Positions 35,743-46,715 of a DNA stretch of 64,000 bases are shown piece after piece. Both the position numbers and the translations under genes were made by a program. The DNA is from Rhizobium sp. C4 (GTDB taxonomy: Bacteria; Pseudomonadota; Alphaproteobacteria; Rhizobiales; Rhizobiaceae): positions 372,001 to 436,000 of the forward strand of contig NZ_JAJNCX010000003.1 of the NCBI RefSeq assembly GCF_021026315.1, written 5' to 3'. The notes below the pieces were generated by a model. That model saw only the letters and a list, made by a program, of their open reading frames with translations. It ran no database searches and was not told the origin of the DNA. Each line of letters starts with the position of its first letter. The first letter of the stretch is position 1.

Positions 35743-36798
35743 TCAGTTGAGAAGCTTGAACGGTATGCCCGAGGCGAGGGCCCGCACGTAGCGGGCCTTC
35801 TGGTAGAGCCCGTTCAGCGACACGCGCGGCAGGCCGCCCATATGGGCAAGCGCCCGCGCGGTCAGCGTGCCGGGCGCCGTCGTAACGGCGAGATCGAAGC
35901 CGCATTCGAGCGCCAGATCCCTGTCCCGTTTCGACACAGCCTCGGCAAAGCCGTAGGGGTAGGAAAAGATGCGGTTGCGGCGGCCGGTGATGCCGGTCAC
36001 GTAGATCGCCGAGGCGGTCATTTCATCGATTGCGGCTTCGCGGTTGAGGAAGGACATCGCCCGGTGGGAGATCGTGTGGGCGCCCAGATGGGCAAGCGGC
36101 TGCGTCGTGAGCGCCTGCAGTTCCTTCCGGTCCATCACGAGATCGCGCACGATGGCGTCGGCGCTGACGCCATAGGCGCGGGCGGTTTCGTTTAGCTGGG
36201 CGATGGCCTCGGCCTCGTTCGGGCCGATGATGCTGGCGCCAATGCGCTCATAGGCAGCCATCTTCTGGCTGGGTGTCGACGTCTCGACCAGTTCGAGGCC
36301 ATTGCCGAAGTCGTAGTCGATCTCGCCCGTCGCGTTGACCAGCGCCTCCAGCGTCTCCCACCACAGCGTATGCGTCCGCTCGGTCAGGCCTCGGGTCACG
36401 AAGATCGTGTAGGGCACGTCGTGGCGCGCAAAGACCGGTGCCGCATGAACCGCATTGTCGCGATAGCCGTCATCGAGCGTGAAGATGGCGACCGGCCTGG
36501 ACGGATCGCCGTTCTTCAGCCAGTCCGGCAGTTGCGAAAGCGCGATCGGCAGGTAGCCGTCTTCAAGAACGGCGTTGATGGCTTCGTCGAGAAACTGCGG
36601 CGTGATTTCGAGATGGCGGTTGGGCTCGCAGGCGCGCGGCGCATGCGGCCGGACATGATGAAGCGTGAAGATGACGCCGCGCCCGGCCATGCTGCGGCCA
36701 AGGCCGAGGCTGCTCAGCATGGCGGAGGCTTCCAGCCCGCCGGCAATTCCCAGTCGCTTGGCCTGTTGCCTGGCCAGCAGTTTCAGTCCGCCCGTCAT
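35743..36798 (-). CDS. polysaccharide deacetylase family protein (NodB homology)
   Basis: 351 residues. NodB fold is indicated by VAIFTLDDGYRDNAVHAAPV (first Asp pair of metal site), the LGAHTISHRAMSFLNREAA block (His ligands of the H-x3-H type as HTISH) and a late SYPYGFAEAV. No signal peptide is obvious, which is normal for the cytoplasmic or membrane-associated members near exopolysaccharide genes. The substrate is unknown. Convergent with pdxH, 25 bp apart. Confidence 0.88.
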   Translation of the reverse strand: MTGGLKLLARQQAKRLGIAGGLEASAMLSSLGLGRSMAGRGVIFTLHHVRPHAPRACEPNRHLEITPQFLDEAINAVLEDGYLPIALSQLPDWLKNGDPSRPVAIFTLDDGYRDNAVHAAPVFARHDVPYTIFVTRGLTERTHTLWWETLEALVNATGEIDYDFGNGLELVETSTPSQKMAAYERIGASIIGPNEAEAIAQLNETARAYGVSADAIVRDLVMDRKELQALTTQPLAHLGAHTISHRAMSFLNREAAIDEMTASAIYVTGITGRRNRIFSYPYGFAEAVSKRDRDLALECGFDLAVTTAPGTLTARALAHMGGLPRVSLNGLYQKARYVRALASGIPFKLLN

Positions 36799-36945
36799 CG
36801 ATCGTCTCTCCAGAACGTGTCCGTGAAGGCATGGCAGGCAATACCGCGCAAGCTCAGGACAACCCCGAGGCGAGACTAGAAGGCAAAGATTGAAAATGGA
36901 TTGAGAAAAGGCGGCGTTGTCGGAGGCAGTCGAAGCAAAGAAAGA

Positions 36946-38712
36946 CTATTGCGCCGCAGCACTCTTCTCGTATCGCGCAACCCAGCGGAAGAATTCCTCT
37001 TCCGGCATCGGTTTGTGCCAAAGGAACCCTTGGCCTTCGTCGCAGCCGATCTTGCGCAGCATCTCGGCCTCTCCGGCAAGCTCGATGCCCTCGGCGACGC
37101 ATTTGATGCCAAGCTCGCGGGCCATGGCGACGATGGTCCGTGCAATGGCCGACGGCTTGCCGTCGTCGACACGGGTGTGGACAAAGCTGCGGTCGATTTT
37201 CAGCGAGGCGATCGGGTAGCGCGTCAGGCTGCTGATCGCCGAATAACCGGTGCCGAAATCATCGATCGACACGGCAACGCCAAGCGCTGCGAGCCCGCGC
37301 ATCAGTTCGTCGATCCGCTGCGGATCGGACATCAGCATGTTCTCGGTGATTTCCAGTTCCAGCCATTCCGGCCGGCAGCCGGCGCGCGAAATGCAGCCCT
37401 TCATGAGCGGAATGAAGTCATCCAGCATGACCTGGCGCGGCGACAGGTTGACGGAGACCCGCACCGGCTTGCGGTGGCCGTCATTCCAGTTCCGGGCGAA
37501 ATGGCAGGCATCGGTCATGACCCGCTCGCCGAGCGGAATGATCAGGCCCGTCTGCTCGGCCAGCGGAATGAAGACGCCGGGCGGGATCGAGCCCATGTCC
37601 GGATGGTTCCACCGCATGAGCGCTTCGACGCCCGCGATTTCGCCTGTCTTCAGGTTGATCTTGGCCTGGAAATGGGCGGTGAAATTGTCACTTTCGATCG
37701 ACTTGCGAAGGTCGGCTTCCAGTTCGAACCGTTCGCGTGCCTCGTCGATCAGGCTGTCGTCAAAGATGCGCCAGGTGTTCTGCCCGCCGCGCTTGGCAAA
37801 CAGCAGCGCGCTGTCGGCCTGCGAAAGCAGCTGTTCGGCATTGTCGCCATGCTCCGGGAAACAGGAGGCACCGATGCTGGCGGTGACGGTCAGCAGCTTC
37901 TGCTCGACGAAAAACGGTTTCGAAATACGCGTCAGCAGTCGCTCGCAATCGCGCGCAACATCGTCGCGCCCGGCATGGTGATGCACGATTATCGCGAAGC
38001 TCGCGCCGTCCAGCCGTGCCAGGAAATCGCCGTGCCGCTCGGACTCCTCGCGCAGGCGTTTGGATATTTCGACCAGAACCTGGTCGCCGGAGGCGCGGCC
38101 GACTGTCTCGTTGATGGCGCTGAAGCGGTCGAGGTCGATCTTGAGAAGCGCACCCTCGCTTCGGCCGGCGCTGGCCACGGAGGATGCCTCCGCCAGCTTG
38201 CCTGCAAGGTGGCGCAGGTTCGGCAGGCCCGTCATCGGGTCGTAATAGGCGTGCTGGAACAGTTCGTTGCGGCTGGCCGTCAATTCCAGCTCGAGGCTCT
38301 TGCGGCGCGTCATGTCATGCGCAACGCAGACATAGCCGTCCGGCGTTCCGTCAGGCCGCTCCAGAGCAATCTCGGTCGTCTCGAAATAGATGCGCGATCC
38401 CGTCTTGGGATTGCGCACCGCATGTTCGCCGCGCTCCGTCTGGCATTTCAGAGAATGGGCCATGAAGCCGCGGATGAACTGCGGCAGCTCGATGCCGTCA
38501 AAGGGCGGGCAGAGCCCGACGAGCTCGTGCTGCTTCGTGCCGGTGAACGCTTCGAAGGCGGAGTTGCAAAGTCGGAAACGCCGGTCCTGATCAAGGCACC
38601 AGACGATGTCGGGCAGGGACAGAAAGATGCGCGCTTCCGCATCGCAAATCGCCGCCGCCGGTTCGATCGGCACGGTCGCGGCACCCGCGTGAGACGGAAT
38701 GTTATCCGGCAT
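36946..38712 (-). CDS. PAS - degenerate GGDEF - EAL protein, probable c-di-GMP phosphodiesterase
   Basis: 588 residues, no membrane segment. PAS near 25-140 (DIVWCLDQDRRFRLCNSAFE), GGDEF-fold domain near 155-315, EAL near 325-575. The cyclase signature is replaced: ARLDGASFAII has DGASF where GGDEF is expected, so cyclase activity is unlikely. The EAL domain keeps GVEALMRWNHPD, EITENML and DDFGTGYSAISSL with the Asp and Glu residues for metal binding. It is likely a soluble phosphodiesterase sensing a small ligand or redox through PAS. Single gene. Confidence 0.9.
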   Translation of the reverse strand: MPDNIPSHAGAATVPIEPAAAICDAEARIFLSLPDIVWCLDQDRRFRLCNSAFEAFTGTKQHELVGLCPPFDGIELPQFIRGFMAHSLKCQTERGEHAVRNPKTGSRIYFETTEIALERPDGTPDGYVCVAHDMTRRKSLELELTASRNELFQHAYYDPMTGLPNLRHLAGKLAEASSVASAGRSEGALLKIDLDRFSAINETVGRASGDQVLVEISKRLREESERHGDFLARLDGASFAIIVHHHAGRDDVARDCERLLTRISKPFFVEQKLLTVTASIGASCFPEHGDNAEQLLSQADSALLFAKRGGQNTWRIFDDSLIDEARERFELEADLRKSIESDNFTAHFQAKINLKTGEIAGVEALMRWNHPDMGSIPPGVFIPLAEQTGLIIPLGERVMTDACHFARNWNDGHRKPVRVSVNLSPRQVMLDDFIPLMKGCISRAGCRPEWLELEITENMLMSDPQRIDELMRGLAALGVAVSIDDFGTGYSAISSLTRYPIASLKIDRSFVHTRVDDGKPSAIARTIVAMARELGIKCVAEGIELAGEAEMLRKIGCDEGQGFLWHKPMPEEEFFRWVARYEKSAAAQ

Positions 38713-38882
38713 GGAAATTCTGCCTACAATTCAAGCCGATTTCGTCCGAAAACATTACGTCCGATCGCAGCAACCGTCCACCGGTTTGTGGCCGGAAATC
38801 CCCTGTGGTCACGCGCTTGTGACCGGACGCGCGACGCGTTGAGAGGGCGCACAGCCCACCAGCCGGTTGCAATGGCTTCGGA

Positions 38883-40298
38883 TCACGCGCGCGTGCCGCC
38901 GACGGTCACCTGATCCATGCGCAGATGCGGCTGCCCGACACCGACCGGCACGCTCTGGCCGGCCTTGCCGCACATGCCGATGCCCGGATCGAGCTTCATG
39001 TCATTGCCGACCATGGAAATGCGGCGCATCGATTCCGGACCGTTGCCGATCAGCATGGCGCCCTTGACTGGTGCACCGATCTTGCCGTTCTCGATCATGT
39101 AGGCTTCGGTGCAGCCGAAGACGAACTTGCCGGAGGTGATGTCCACCTGTCCGCCGCCGAAGGAGACGGCATAGATGCCGTTCTTGACCGAGGCGATGAT
39201 CTCTTCCGGCGTCTTGTCGCCGCCAAGCATGTAGGTGTTGGTCATGCGCGGCATCGGGCGATGCGCATAGGACTGGCGGCGGCCGTTGCCGGTCGGCTTC
39301 ATCCCCATGAGGCGCGCATTCTGCCGGTCCTGCATGTAGCCGACGAGGCGACCGTCTTCGATCAGAACGTTGTAGCCCGACGGCGTGCCTTCGTCGTCGA
39401 CGGTCAGCGAGCCGCGCCGGGATTCGATTGTGCCGTCATCCACGACGGTCACGCCCTTGGAGGCCACCATTTCGCCCATCAGGCCGGCAAAGGCGGAGGT
39501 CTTCTTGCGGTTGAAGTCGCCTTCCAGCCCGTGGCCGACCGCTTCATGCAGCATGACGCCCGGCCAGCCGGAGCCGAGAACGACATCCATCGTACCGGCC
39601 GGCGCATCGATGGCCGAGAGATTGACGAGCGCCTGGCGCAGTGCCTCGCGGGCGCCGACCTGCCAGTTTTCGGTCAGGATGAAATCGCCGAAGCCCTTGC
39701 GGCCGCCGGTGCCGAACGAGCCCGATTCCTGCCGGTCGCCTTCGCCGGCAACGACGGAAATGTTGAGCCGCGTCATAGGCCGGATGTCGCGCACCCGGTG
39801 GCCGTCGCGGCGGATGATGTCGACGATCTGCCAGCTGGCGGCGATCGACGCCGTGACCTGCCGAACGCGCGGGTCTTCGGTGCGCAGGAAGGCGTCGATT
39901 TCCTGCAGCAGCTGGGCCTTCGCCTCGAAGCTCGGCTCGCCAATCGGGTTTTCGGCCGAATAAAGCCGCTTGTTCGTGCCCTGCGGCGCTTCCGCATAGG
40001 ACCCGGAATAACCGCGCGTCACGGCACCGACCGCGTCGGCAGCACGCTTCAGCGCGGCGAGAGAGAGGTCGCCGGCATGGGCATAGCCCACCGCTTCGCC
40101 CGCAACTGCGCGGAGCCCGAAGCCCTGGTCGGTGTTGAACGTGCCGGCCTTCAGCCGGCCGTCGTCGAAGGTCAGCGCCTCGGCCTGGGCATGCTCCAGA
40201 TAGAGCTCGCCGTCATCGGCATCCTTCAGCGCATTCGCGACGACGTCCTTCACCGCGCCTTCGTCGCAATCGAAAAGCTTGAGGAGATCGTCGTTCAT
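38883..40298 (-). CDS. tldD: metalloprotease TldD
   Basis: 471 residues. With TldE (PmbA) it forms a cytoplasmic zinc protease that trims unfolded peptides and, in E. coli, processes microcin B17 and CcdA. The HExxxH zinc motif is in VMLHEAVGHGLEGD near residue 254. The C-terminal GMCGKAGQSVPVGVGQP loop is also typical. TldE is not in this window. Start ATG at 40298. Divergent arrangement and the adjacent ialB/cox genes match other Rhizobiaceae. Confidence 0.95.
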   Translation of the reverse strand: MNDDLLKLFDCDEGAVKDVVANALKDADDGELYLEHAQAEALTFDDGRLKAGTFNTDQGFGLRAVAGEAVGYAHAGDLSLAALKRAADAVGAVTRGYSGSYAEAPQGTNKRLYSAENPIGEPSFEAKAQLLQEIDAFLRTEDPRVRQVTASIAASWQIVDIIRRDGHRVRDIRPMTRLNISVVAGEGDRQESGSFGTGGRKGFGDFILTENWQVGAREALRQALVNLSAIDAPAGTMDVVLGSGWPGVMLHEAVGHGLEGDFNRKKTSAFAGLMGEMVASKGVTVVDDGTIESRRGSLTVDDEGTPSGYNVLIEDGRLVGYMQDRQNARLMGMKPTGNGRRQSYAHRPMPRMTNTYMLGGDKTPEEIIASVKNGIYAVSFGGGQVDITSGKFVFGCTEAYMIENGKIGAPVKGAMLIGNGPESMRRISMVGNDMKLDPGIGMCGKAGQSVPVGVGQPHLRMDQVTVGGTRA

Positions 40299-40377
40299 GG
40301 GAGGCGCCTTTCAGCGAAATTGATGATGTGTCGGGAGCTTAGATAGGCGCGCCGACGGCATTTTCAAAAGGGACGGG

Positions 40378-40920
40378 TCAGGGCAGGGCGTCGTAGCCGT
40401 CTGCAAAGCCCTTGAGATCCACCGGGATGCCGACGCCCTCTTCCGGCGACTGGAAGACGATGAACGTTGCCTGCGTGCCGGCGCGCAGCGTCTTCAGGAG
40501 ATCGTCCTGCAGCACGACTTCCGCATAGCAGCCATCGGAGAAGCAGCGCACGAAATAGGCGCGCCCGATATCCTTGCCGTCGACATTCAGGCCGAGCCCG
40601 TTGGGCAGCAGAACGCCGAGCGGTGCCAGAACCCGCAGGATGCGCGACTTGCGGTCGGCCGTCTTCAGCACGACGACGGAAAGGCCGACTTCGGGACGGT
40701 CGTCGGCGATCACGTTCTGCATCAGCGCGCATTGCTCTTCCGAGGCGCCCGCCGGCGTGTCGCAGATGATCGACCATGCGCCATGCGTCGAGCGCACCGT
40801 GCCTTGCCCCTGGCCGGGAGCCGGCGGCGGCTGGGTGGCGGCATGTGCGGCCGGCGTGAACGCAATCGCCGCAAGAGCGACGAAGCCGAGCGCTGCACGC
40901 TTCAACGGGCTGGATATCAT
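40378..40920 (-). CDS. invasion-associated locus B (IalB) family protein
   Basis: 180 residues with a Sec signal peptide (KRAALGFVALAAIAFTPAAHA). The mature domain has HGAWSIICDTP, CALMQNVIADDRPEVGLSV, YFVRCFSDGCYAEVVLQ and FQSPEEGVGIPVDLKGFADG, the IalB fold with four cysteines that probably pair. First described in Bartonella; in plant-associated and soil relatives its role is unclear. The ATG at 40920 has GAGGA five bases upstream; an upstream in-frame extension is rejected. Head of no operon; divergent from the cox genes. Confidence 0.87.
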   Translation of the reverse strand: MISSPLKRAALGFVALAAIAFTPAAHAATQPPPAPGQGQGTVRSTHGAWSIICDTPAGASEEQCALMQNVIADDRPEVGLSVVVLKTADRKSRILRVLAPLGVLLPNGLGLNVDGKDIGRAYFVRCFSDGCYAEVVLQDDLLKTLRAGTQATFIVFQSPEEGVGIPVDLKGFADGYDALP

Positions 40921-41301
40921 GAACGTCCTCGAATCATCTTCCGCTTTGGGCATATCGTTTAGCGCCGAAACGCGGATCATTGAACAGTCAAAGCGCGCCG
41001 GCTTCAAGGCCTGAGTTCCGGAGCCTTCCGCCTGATGCCTGCACGGTCTGGCATTTAAAGAGAGTTGATCGACGTGAAAAGCGGCAAAAATAGTGTCCGC
41101 AAAGGTTCGCAATGGCACGTCAAATTGATAAAAGCCAGTCACCCCCCGGCTCTTGCGCAAAAATGACGCATGCACGGCGAGTGACGAAGGTTGCGATTGG
41201 GGCTAAACTGTGGTTTGAAACAGTTAGTATAGCAGGGATTCTGCTAGACGGTTTGATCTCGATCAAGTGTCGAGGACCAAACACTGAGGGGAGAGAGATT
41301 C
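40921..41301. other. regulatory intergenic region between ialB and the cox operon
   Basis: 381 bases with no convincing gene. It contains an inverted repeat AACTGT-N8-ACAGTT (41206-41225), a possible -10 TATAGC (41228-41233) and an FNR-type dyad (41253-41266). An open stretch from 41112 is too biased and lacks a ribosome site to be called a gene. Confidence 0.6.
41253..41266 (+). promoter_or_regulatory. FNR/FixK box upstream of coxB
   Basis: TTGATCTCGATCAA is a perfect TTGAT-N4-ATCAA anaerobox, 35 bases before the coxB GTG. So close to the start it would lie downstream of a promoter at about 41230, a position that would repress the aa3 oxidase when oxygen is low. Regulator and effect are inferred. 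Confidence 0.6.
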
Positions 41302-42177
41302 GTGAGGAATAAGGCTATTGCAGCAATGGCGTCGGCCGCCAGTTTGCTCTTTGCTGGTGCGGCATTCGCCGCCCAACCGACGCCGTGGCAGACCGATCTG
41401 CAGCCGGCTGCATCCGGGGTGATGCATGAAATCCGCTGGTTCGAAGAATATACGCTGTGGTTCATCGTGCCGATCACATTGTTCGTTCTGGCGCTTTTGA
41501 TCATCGTCGTCCTGCGTTTCCGCGCCAGCGCCAACCCGGTTCCTTCCAAGACCAGCCACAACACGGCGATCGAGATCCTCTGGACGCTCGGCCCTGTCGT
41601 GGTTCTGTTCCTCATTGCGATCCCGTCGTTCCAGCTTCTGTCGAACGAGCTGATCATTCCCAAGGATACCGATCTGACGATCAAGGCGACAGGCAACCAG
41701 TGGTACTGGTCCTACGAATACCAGGGCGAAAAGGAACTCGCCTTTGACTCGCTGATGCTCAAGGATGCTGACCGCTCCAAGTTCGGCAAGGACGACAAGG
41801 CCGCCTATCCCCGTCTTCTGGCTGTGGATAACGAGCTCGTCGTGCCGGTCGGCAAGACGGTTCGCGTGCTGGTCACCGGCGCCGACGTCATCCATGCCTT
41901 CGCAATGCCTGCTTTCGGTGTGAAGATCGACGCCATCCCGGGCCGCATGAACGAGACCTGGTTCAAGGCCGACAAGGAAGGCCTCTATTATGGCCAGTGT
42001 TCCGAGCTCTGTGGCAAGGACCACGCCTTCATGCCGCTCGCCATTCGCGTGGTGACCGAAGAACAGTACAAGACGTGGCTCGCAGCCGCCGCCGGCAATC
42101 TCGGCGCGGCCAACAAGGCCCTCATGGCAGCCACCGACGGCAAGAAGACCGTCGACGTGGCTTCCAGCGCCAAGTAA
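41302..42177 (+). CDS. coxB: cytochrome c oxidase subunit II
   Basis: Subunit II of the aa3-type oxidase, 291 residues. Signal peptide (ending LLFAGAAFA), two membrane helices (TLWFIVPITLFVLALLIIVV; ILWTLGPVVVLFLIAIPSF), and a periplasmic cupredoxin domain with the CuA ligands in AFAMPAFGVK and YGQCSELCGKDHAFMPL. The aromatic stretch NQWYWSYEYQG is the electron-entry patch. GTG at 41302 follows GAGGGGAGAGAG. First gene of the oxidase operon, 21 bp before ctaD. Confidence 0.96.
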   Translation: MRNKAIAAMASAASLLFAGAAFAAQPTPWQTDLQPAASGVMHEIRWFEEYTLWFIVPITLFVLALLIIVVLRFRASANPVPSKTSHNTAIEILWTLGPVVVLFLIAIPSFQLLSNELIIPKDTDLTIKATGNQWYWSYEYQGEKELAFDSLMLKDADRSKFGKDDKAAYPRLLAVDNELVVPVGKTVRVLVTGADVIHAFAMPAFGVKIDAIPGRMNETWFKADKEGLYYGQCSELCGKDHAFMPLAIRVVTEEQYKTWLAAAAGNLGAANKALMAATDGKKTVDVASSAK

Positions 42178-43887
<1,710 letters not shown>

Positions 43888-43903
43888 GCGGACAGGAACA
43901 CGG

Positions 43904-43935
43904 AGCGCCGCTTCTTGGGCGGCGCTTCCTTCTTC
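43904..43935 (+). terminator. hairpin between ctaD and ctaB
   Basis: Arms AGCGCCGC (43904-43911) and GCGGCGCT (43919-43926) with a 7-base loop, followed by a pyrimidine run. It may end some coxB-ctaD transcripts and lower ctaB expression, a partial terminator. Confidence 0.55.
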
Positions 43936-43994
43936 AAAACGCCGGCTCCGGATATGTCCGGGATCGGCACAGAGAGTAAAAGCAGGTTCAGTTC

Positions 43995-44948
43995 ATGTCT
44001 TTGGTCGACAACCGCGAAATCGATAACCCGCAAGCCGGCTTCCGGATTTCCGAAGCCTCGGCCGGGGATTTCTTTGCGCTGTTGAAGCCGCGCGTCATGT
44101 CGCTTGTCGTCTTCACGGCCTTTGCCGGACTGGTGCTTGCTCCCGGGACGATCCATCCTGTCATGGCGCTTTTCGCCATCATCTGTATTGCCGTGGGCGC
44201 CGGCGCGTCCGGTGCCCTGAACATGTGGTACGATGCCGATATCGACGCCGTCATGGCCCGCACGGCGACGCGTCCCATTCCCGCCGGCAAGATCGTGCCG
44301 GGCGAAGCGCTGGCCTTCGGCCTCGTGCTCTCCGCCTTCTCGGTGGCGATCCTCGGCCTGGCCGTCAACACGCTGTCCGCCGGCCTGCTCGCCTTCACCA
44401 TCTTCTTCTACGCCGTCGTCTACACGATGTGGCTGAAGCGCTCGACACCGCAGAACATCGTCATCGGTGGCGCGGCCGGCGCCTTCCCGCCCATGATCGG
44501 CTGGGCCTGCGTGACCGGCGGCGTTTCCATCGACAGCATCTGTCTGTTCCTCATCATCTTCCTGTGGACGCCGGCCCATTTCTGGGCGCTGGCGCTGTTC
44601 AAGATGAAGGATTACGGCGCAGCCGGCGTTCCGATGCTGCCGAACGTTTCGGGCGTCGCAACCACCAAGACGCAGATCGTGCTCTATTCCGTGCTGACCG
44701 CCATTGCCGGCGTCGCGCCGACCTTCACGGGTCTTGCAAGCCTCTGGTACGGCGCGTTCGCGGGCGTTCTCGGCCTCATCTTCGTTGCCATGTCGATCGG
44801 CGTCTATCGCATGGACGAGAACGACCAGAAGATGGTGCCGGCCAAGAAGCTCTTCGCCTATTCGATCCTCTATCTCTTCGTCATCTTCTCCGCCCTGATG
44901 GTTGACCATTATGCGGCGAGCATCTCGCACCTGGGAGGCCTGATCTGA
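43995..44948 (+). CDS. ctaB: haem O synthase (protoheme IX farnesyltransferase)
   Basis: Adds a farnesyl group to haem B to make haem O, precursor of haem A for the oxidase. 317 residues of the UbiA superfamily with about nine membrane helices. Motifs: [41 protein letters not shown] (the Asp-rich prenyl-PP site), and the second acidic loop replaced by [18 protein letters not shown]. Stop TGA overlaps the next small gene by one base. Part of the oxidase operon. Confidence 0.95.
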   Translation: MSLVDNREIDNPQAGFRISEASAGDFFALLKPRVMSLVVFTAFAGLVLAPGTIHPVMALFAIICIAVGAGASGALNMWYDADIDAVMARTATRPIPAGKIVPGEALAFGLVLSAFSVAILGLAVNTLSAGLLAFTIFFYAVVYTMWLKRSTPQNIVIGGAAGAFPPMIGWACVTGGVSIDSICLFLIIFLWTPAHFWALALFKMKDYGAAGVPMLPNVSGVATTKTQIVLYSVLTAIAGVAPTFTGLASLWYGAFAGVLGLIFVAMSIGVYRMDENDQKMVPAKKLFAYSILYLFVIFSALMVDHYAASISHLGGLI

Positions 44949-45091
44949 TGGAGATGGAAACGGTCAAGCTGACGGAAGCGCAGCAGAAATCGCGCCGGGG
45001 CCGCAACATAGCACTCGGCCTCGTGCTGGCCGGGCTGGTGGCGGTGTTCTACGTGATCACGATCATCAAGTTCGGCGGCAAGCCGGTGTAA
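44948..45091 (+). CDS. small single-span membrane protein in the cox operon
   Basis: 47 residues: a charged N-terminus ([12 protein letters not shown]) and one helix ([20 protein letters not shown]) ending in KFGGKPV. Its ATG overlaps the ctaB stop (TGATG), so translation is coupled. Small proteins at this place are common in rhizobial cox operons and are sometimes called CoxF-like; role unknown, perhaps in assembly with CtaG, whose start is 24 bp downstream. Confidence 0.78.
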   Translation: MEMETVKLTEAQQKSRRGRNIALGLVLAGLVAVFYVITIIKFGGKPV

Positions 45092-45114
45092 CTGGAGCTG
45101 AGGGAGGAGAGACC

Positions 45115-45705
45115 ATGGCGACAGGAACACAACAGAGACGCAACGGCCTCGTCGTCGCGGGCTGTCTTGGCATTTTCTTCGGCATGATCGGCCTGTCCTA
45201 TGCGGCCGTGCCGCTCTATCGCATGTTCTGTCAGGTGACGGGTTACGGCGGCACCGTGAAGACGGTCGAACAGGCCTCCAGCGTCATCCTCGATCAGACC
45301 ATCAAAGTCCGTTTCGACGGCAATATTTCAGGTGGGCTCAATTGGGACTTCAAGCCGGATCAGCGCGACGTCGTGATGAAGATCGGTGAGACAAAGCAGA
45401 TATTTTTCCATGCGAAGAACACGTCCGACAAGGAGCTCACCGGCCAGGCGACGTTCAACGTCACGCCCGAACAGGCGGGCGCCTATTTCAACAAGATCCA
45501 GTGCTTCTGCTTCACCGAGACCACGCTGAAGCCGGGGGAAGAACTGGAAATGCCCGTGCTCTTCTTCGTCGATCCGGACATCGTCAAGGATCGCGAAACG
45601 AAGAGCATCGGAACCATCACGCTGTCCTACACCTTCTACCCGCATGAGAAGACCCGCCCGGTCGCCGATGCGAAGAAGCCGTTGGACGCCGCGAAGAAGC
45701 TTTGA
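45115..45705 (+). CDS. ctaG: cytochrome c oxidase assembly protein CtaG (Cox11 family)
   Basis: Copper chaperone that inserts CuB into subunit I. 196 residues: one membrane helix near 12-32 ([24 protein letters not shown]), then a periplasmic immunoglobulin-like domain. The copper motif is in [16 protein letters not shown] near residue 126, and [15 protein letters not shown] carries the extra conserved Cys. ATG at 45115 has GGGAGGAG upstream. In the oxidase operon between ctaB and ctaE. Confidence 0.95.
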   Translation: MATGTQQRRNGLVVAGCLGIFFGMIGLSYAAVPLYRMFCQVTGYGGTVKTVEQASSVILDQTIKVRFDGNISGGLNWDFKPDQRDVVMKIGETKQIFFHAKNTSDKELTGQATFNVTPEQAGAYFNKIQCFCFTETTLKPGEELEMPVLFFVDPDIVKDRETKSIGTITLSYTFYPHEKTRPVADAKKPLDAAKKL

Positions 45706-45764
45706 ATTTTCATGAGGAGAGCCCCGGGTTTCCGGGGCGGGATTGAAATCCGGGGAAGACTGAC

Positions 45765-46643
45765 ATGGCAGACGGACATAACAGACAACACGACTATCAC
45801 ATCATCGATCCGAGCCCGTGGCCGTTCCTGGCTTCGATCGGGGCCTTCATCATGGCGATCGGTGGCGTGTCCTACATGCGCTATCTCTCCGCGCAGCCGT
45901 TCGAATTGTTTGGCGTGAACCTCGCCAATCCGTGGGTCTTCTTCATCGGCCTCGTGCTGGTGCTCTACACCATGTTCGCCTGGTGGGCCGACACGATCAA
46001 GGAAGCCCACGAAGGTCATCACACGCGCGTCGTGTCGCTGCATCTTCGCTACGGCATGATCATGTTCATCGCCTCTGAAGTGATGTTCTTCGTCGCATGG
46101 TTCTGGGCTTTCTTTGATGCCAGCCTCTTCCCGGGTGAAGCCATTCAGGCCGCCCGCACGACGTTCACCGGCGGAACCTGGCCGCCGAAGGGTGTCGAGG
46201 TACTCGATCCCTGGCACCTGCCGATCTACAACACCGTGATCCTGCTGCTCTCGGGCACAACGGTCACCTGGGCGCACCACGCGCTGCTGCATGGCGACCG
46301 CAAGGGCCTGATCAATGGCCTGACGCTCACCGTGCTGCTCGGCCTGCTCTTCACCTTCGTGCAGGGCTATGAATATGCCCACGCGCCTTTCGCCTTCAAG
46401 AACTCGATCTATGGCGCGACCTTCTTCATGGCGACTGGCTTCCACGGCTTCCACGTGATCGTCGGCACGATCTTCCTTGCCGTCTGCCTGTTCCGGGCAA
46501 TCGGTGGTGATTTCACGCCGAAGCAGCATTTCGGCTTCGAAGCGGCCGCCTGGTACTGGCACTTCGTCGACGTGGTCTGGCTCTTCCTCTTCTTCTCCAT
46601 CTACATCTGGGGTGGATGGGGCGCGCCGCTGGCGCATGGCTGA
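45765..46643 (+). CDS. ctaE: cytochrome c oxidase subunit III
   Basis: 292 residues with seven membrane helices; stabilises subunit I and its proton uptake. Family blocks: YHIIDPSPWPFLASIGAF near the N-terminus, GMIMFIASEVMFFVAWFWAF, WPPKGVEVLDPWHLPIYNT, TVTWAHHALLHGDRK, and ATGFHGFHVIVGTIFLAV with AWYWHFVDVVWLFLF. Start ATG at 45765. Last subunit gene of the oxidase operon, closed by a strong hairpin. Confidence 0.97.
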   Translation: MADGHNRQHDYHIIDPSPWPFLASIGAFIMAIGGVSYMRYLSAQPFELFGVNLANPWVFFIGLVLVLYTMFAWWADTIKEAHEGHHTRVVSLHLRYGMIMFIASEVMFFVAWFWAFFDASLFPGEAIQAARTTFTGGTWPPKGVEVLDPWHLPIYNTVILLLSGTTVTWAHHALLHGDRKGLINGLTLTVLLGLLFTFVQGYEYAHAPFAFKNSIYGATFFMATGFHGFHVIVGTIFLAVCLFRAIGGDFTPKQHFGFEAAAWYWHFVDVVWLFLFFSIYIWGGWGAPLAHG

Positions 46644-46667
46644 GCAGGCCTGACAGACACAACTTCG

Positions 46668-46700
46668 GCGGCGCGGCAGGTCCGCGCCGCTTTCGTTTTT
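46668..46700 (+). terminator. rho-independent terminator after ctaE
   Basis: Stem GCGGCGCGG (46668-46676) pairs with CCGCGCCGC (46682-46690) around a five-base loop and is followed by TTTCGTTTTT. Ends the oxidase operon. Confidence 0.8.
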
Positions 46701-46715
46701 GAAAGGATGCGTCGA

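Noticed and set aside
41112-41312. Small gene upstream of coxB
   Set aside because: It covers the FNR box and promoter region, lacks a ribosome site and has no protein-like pattern.
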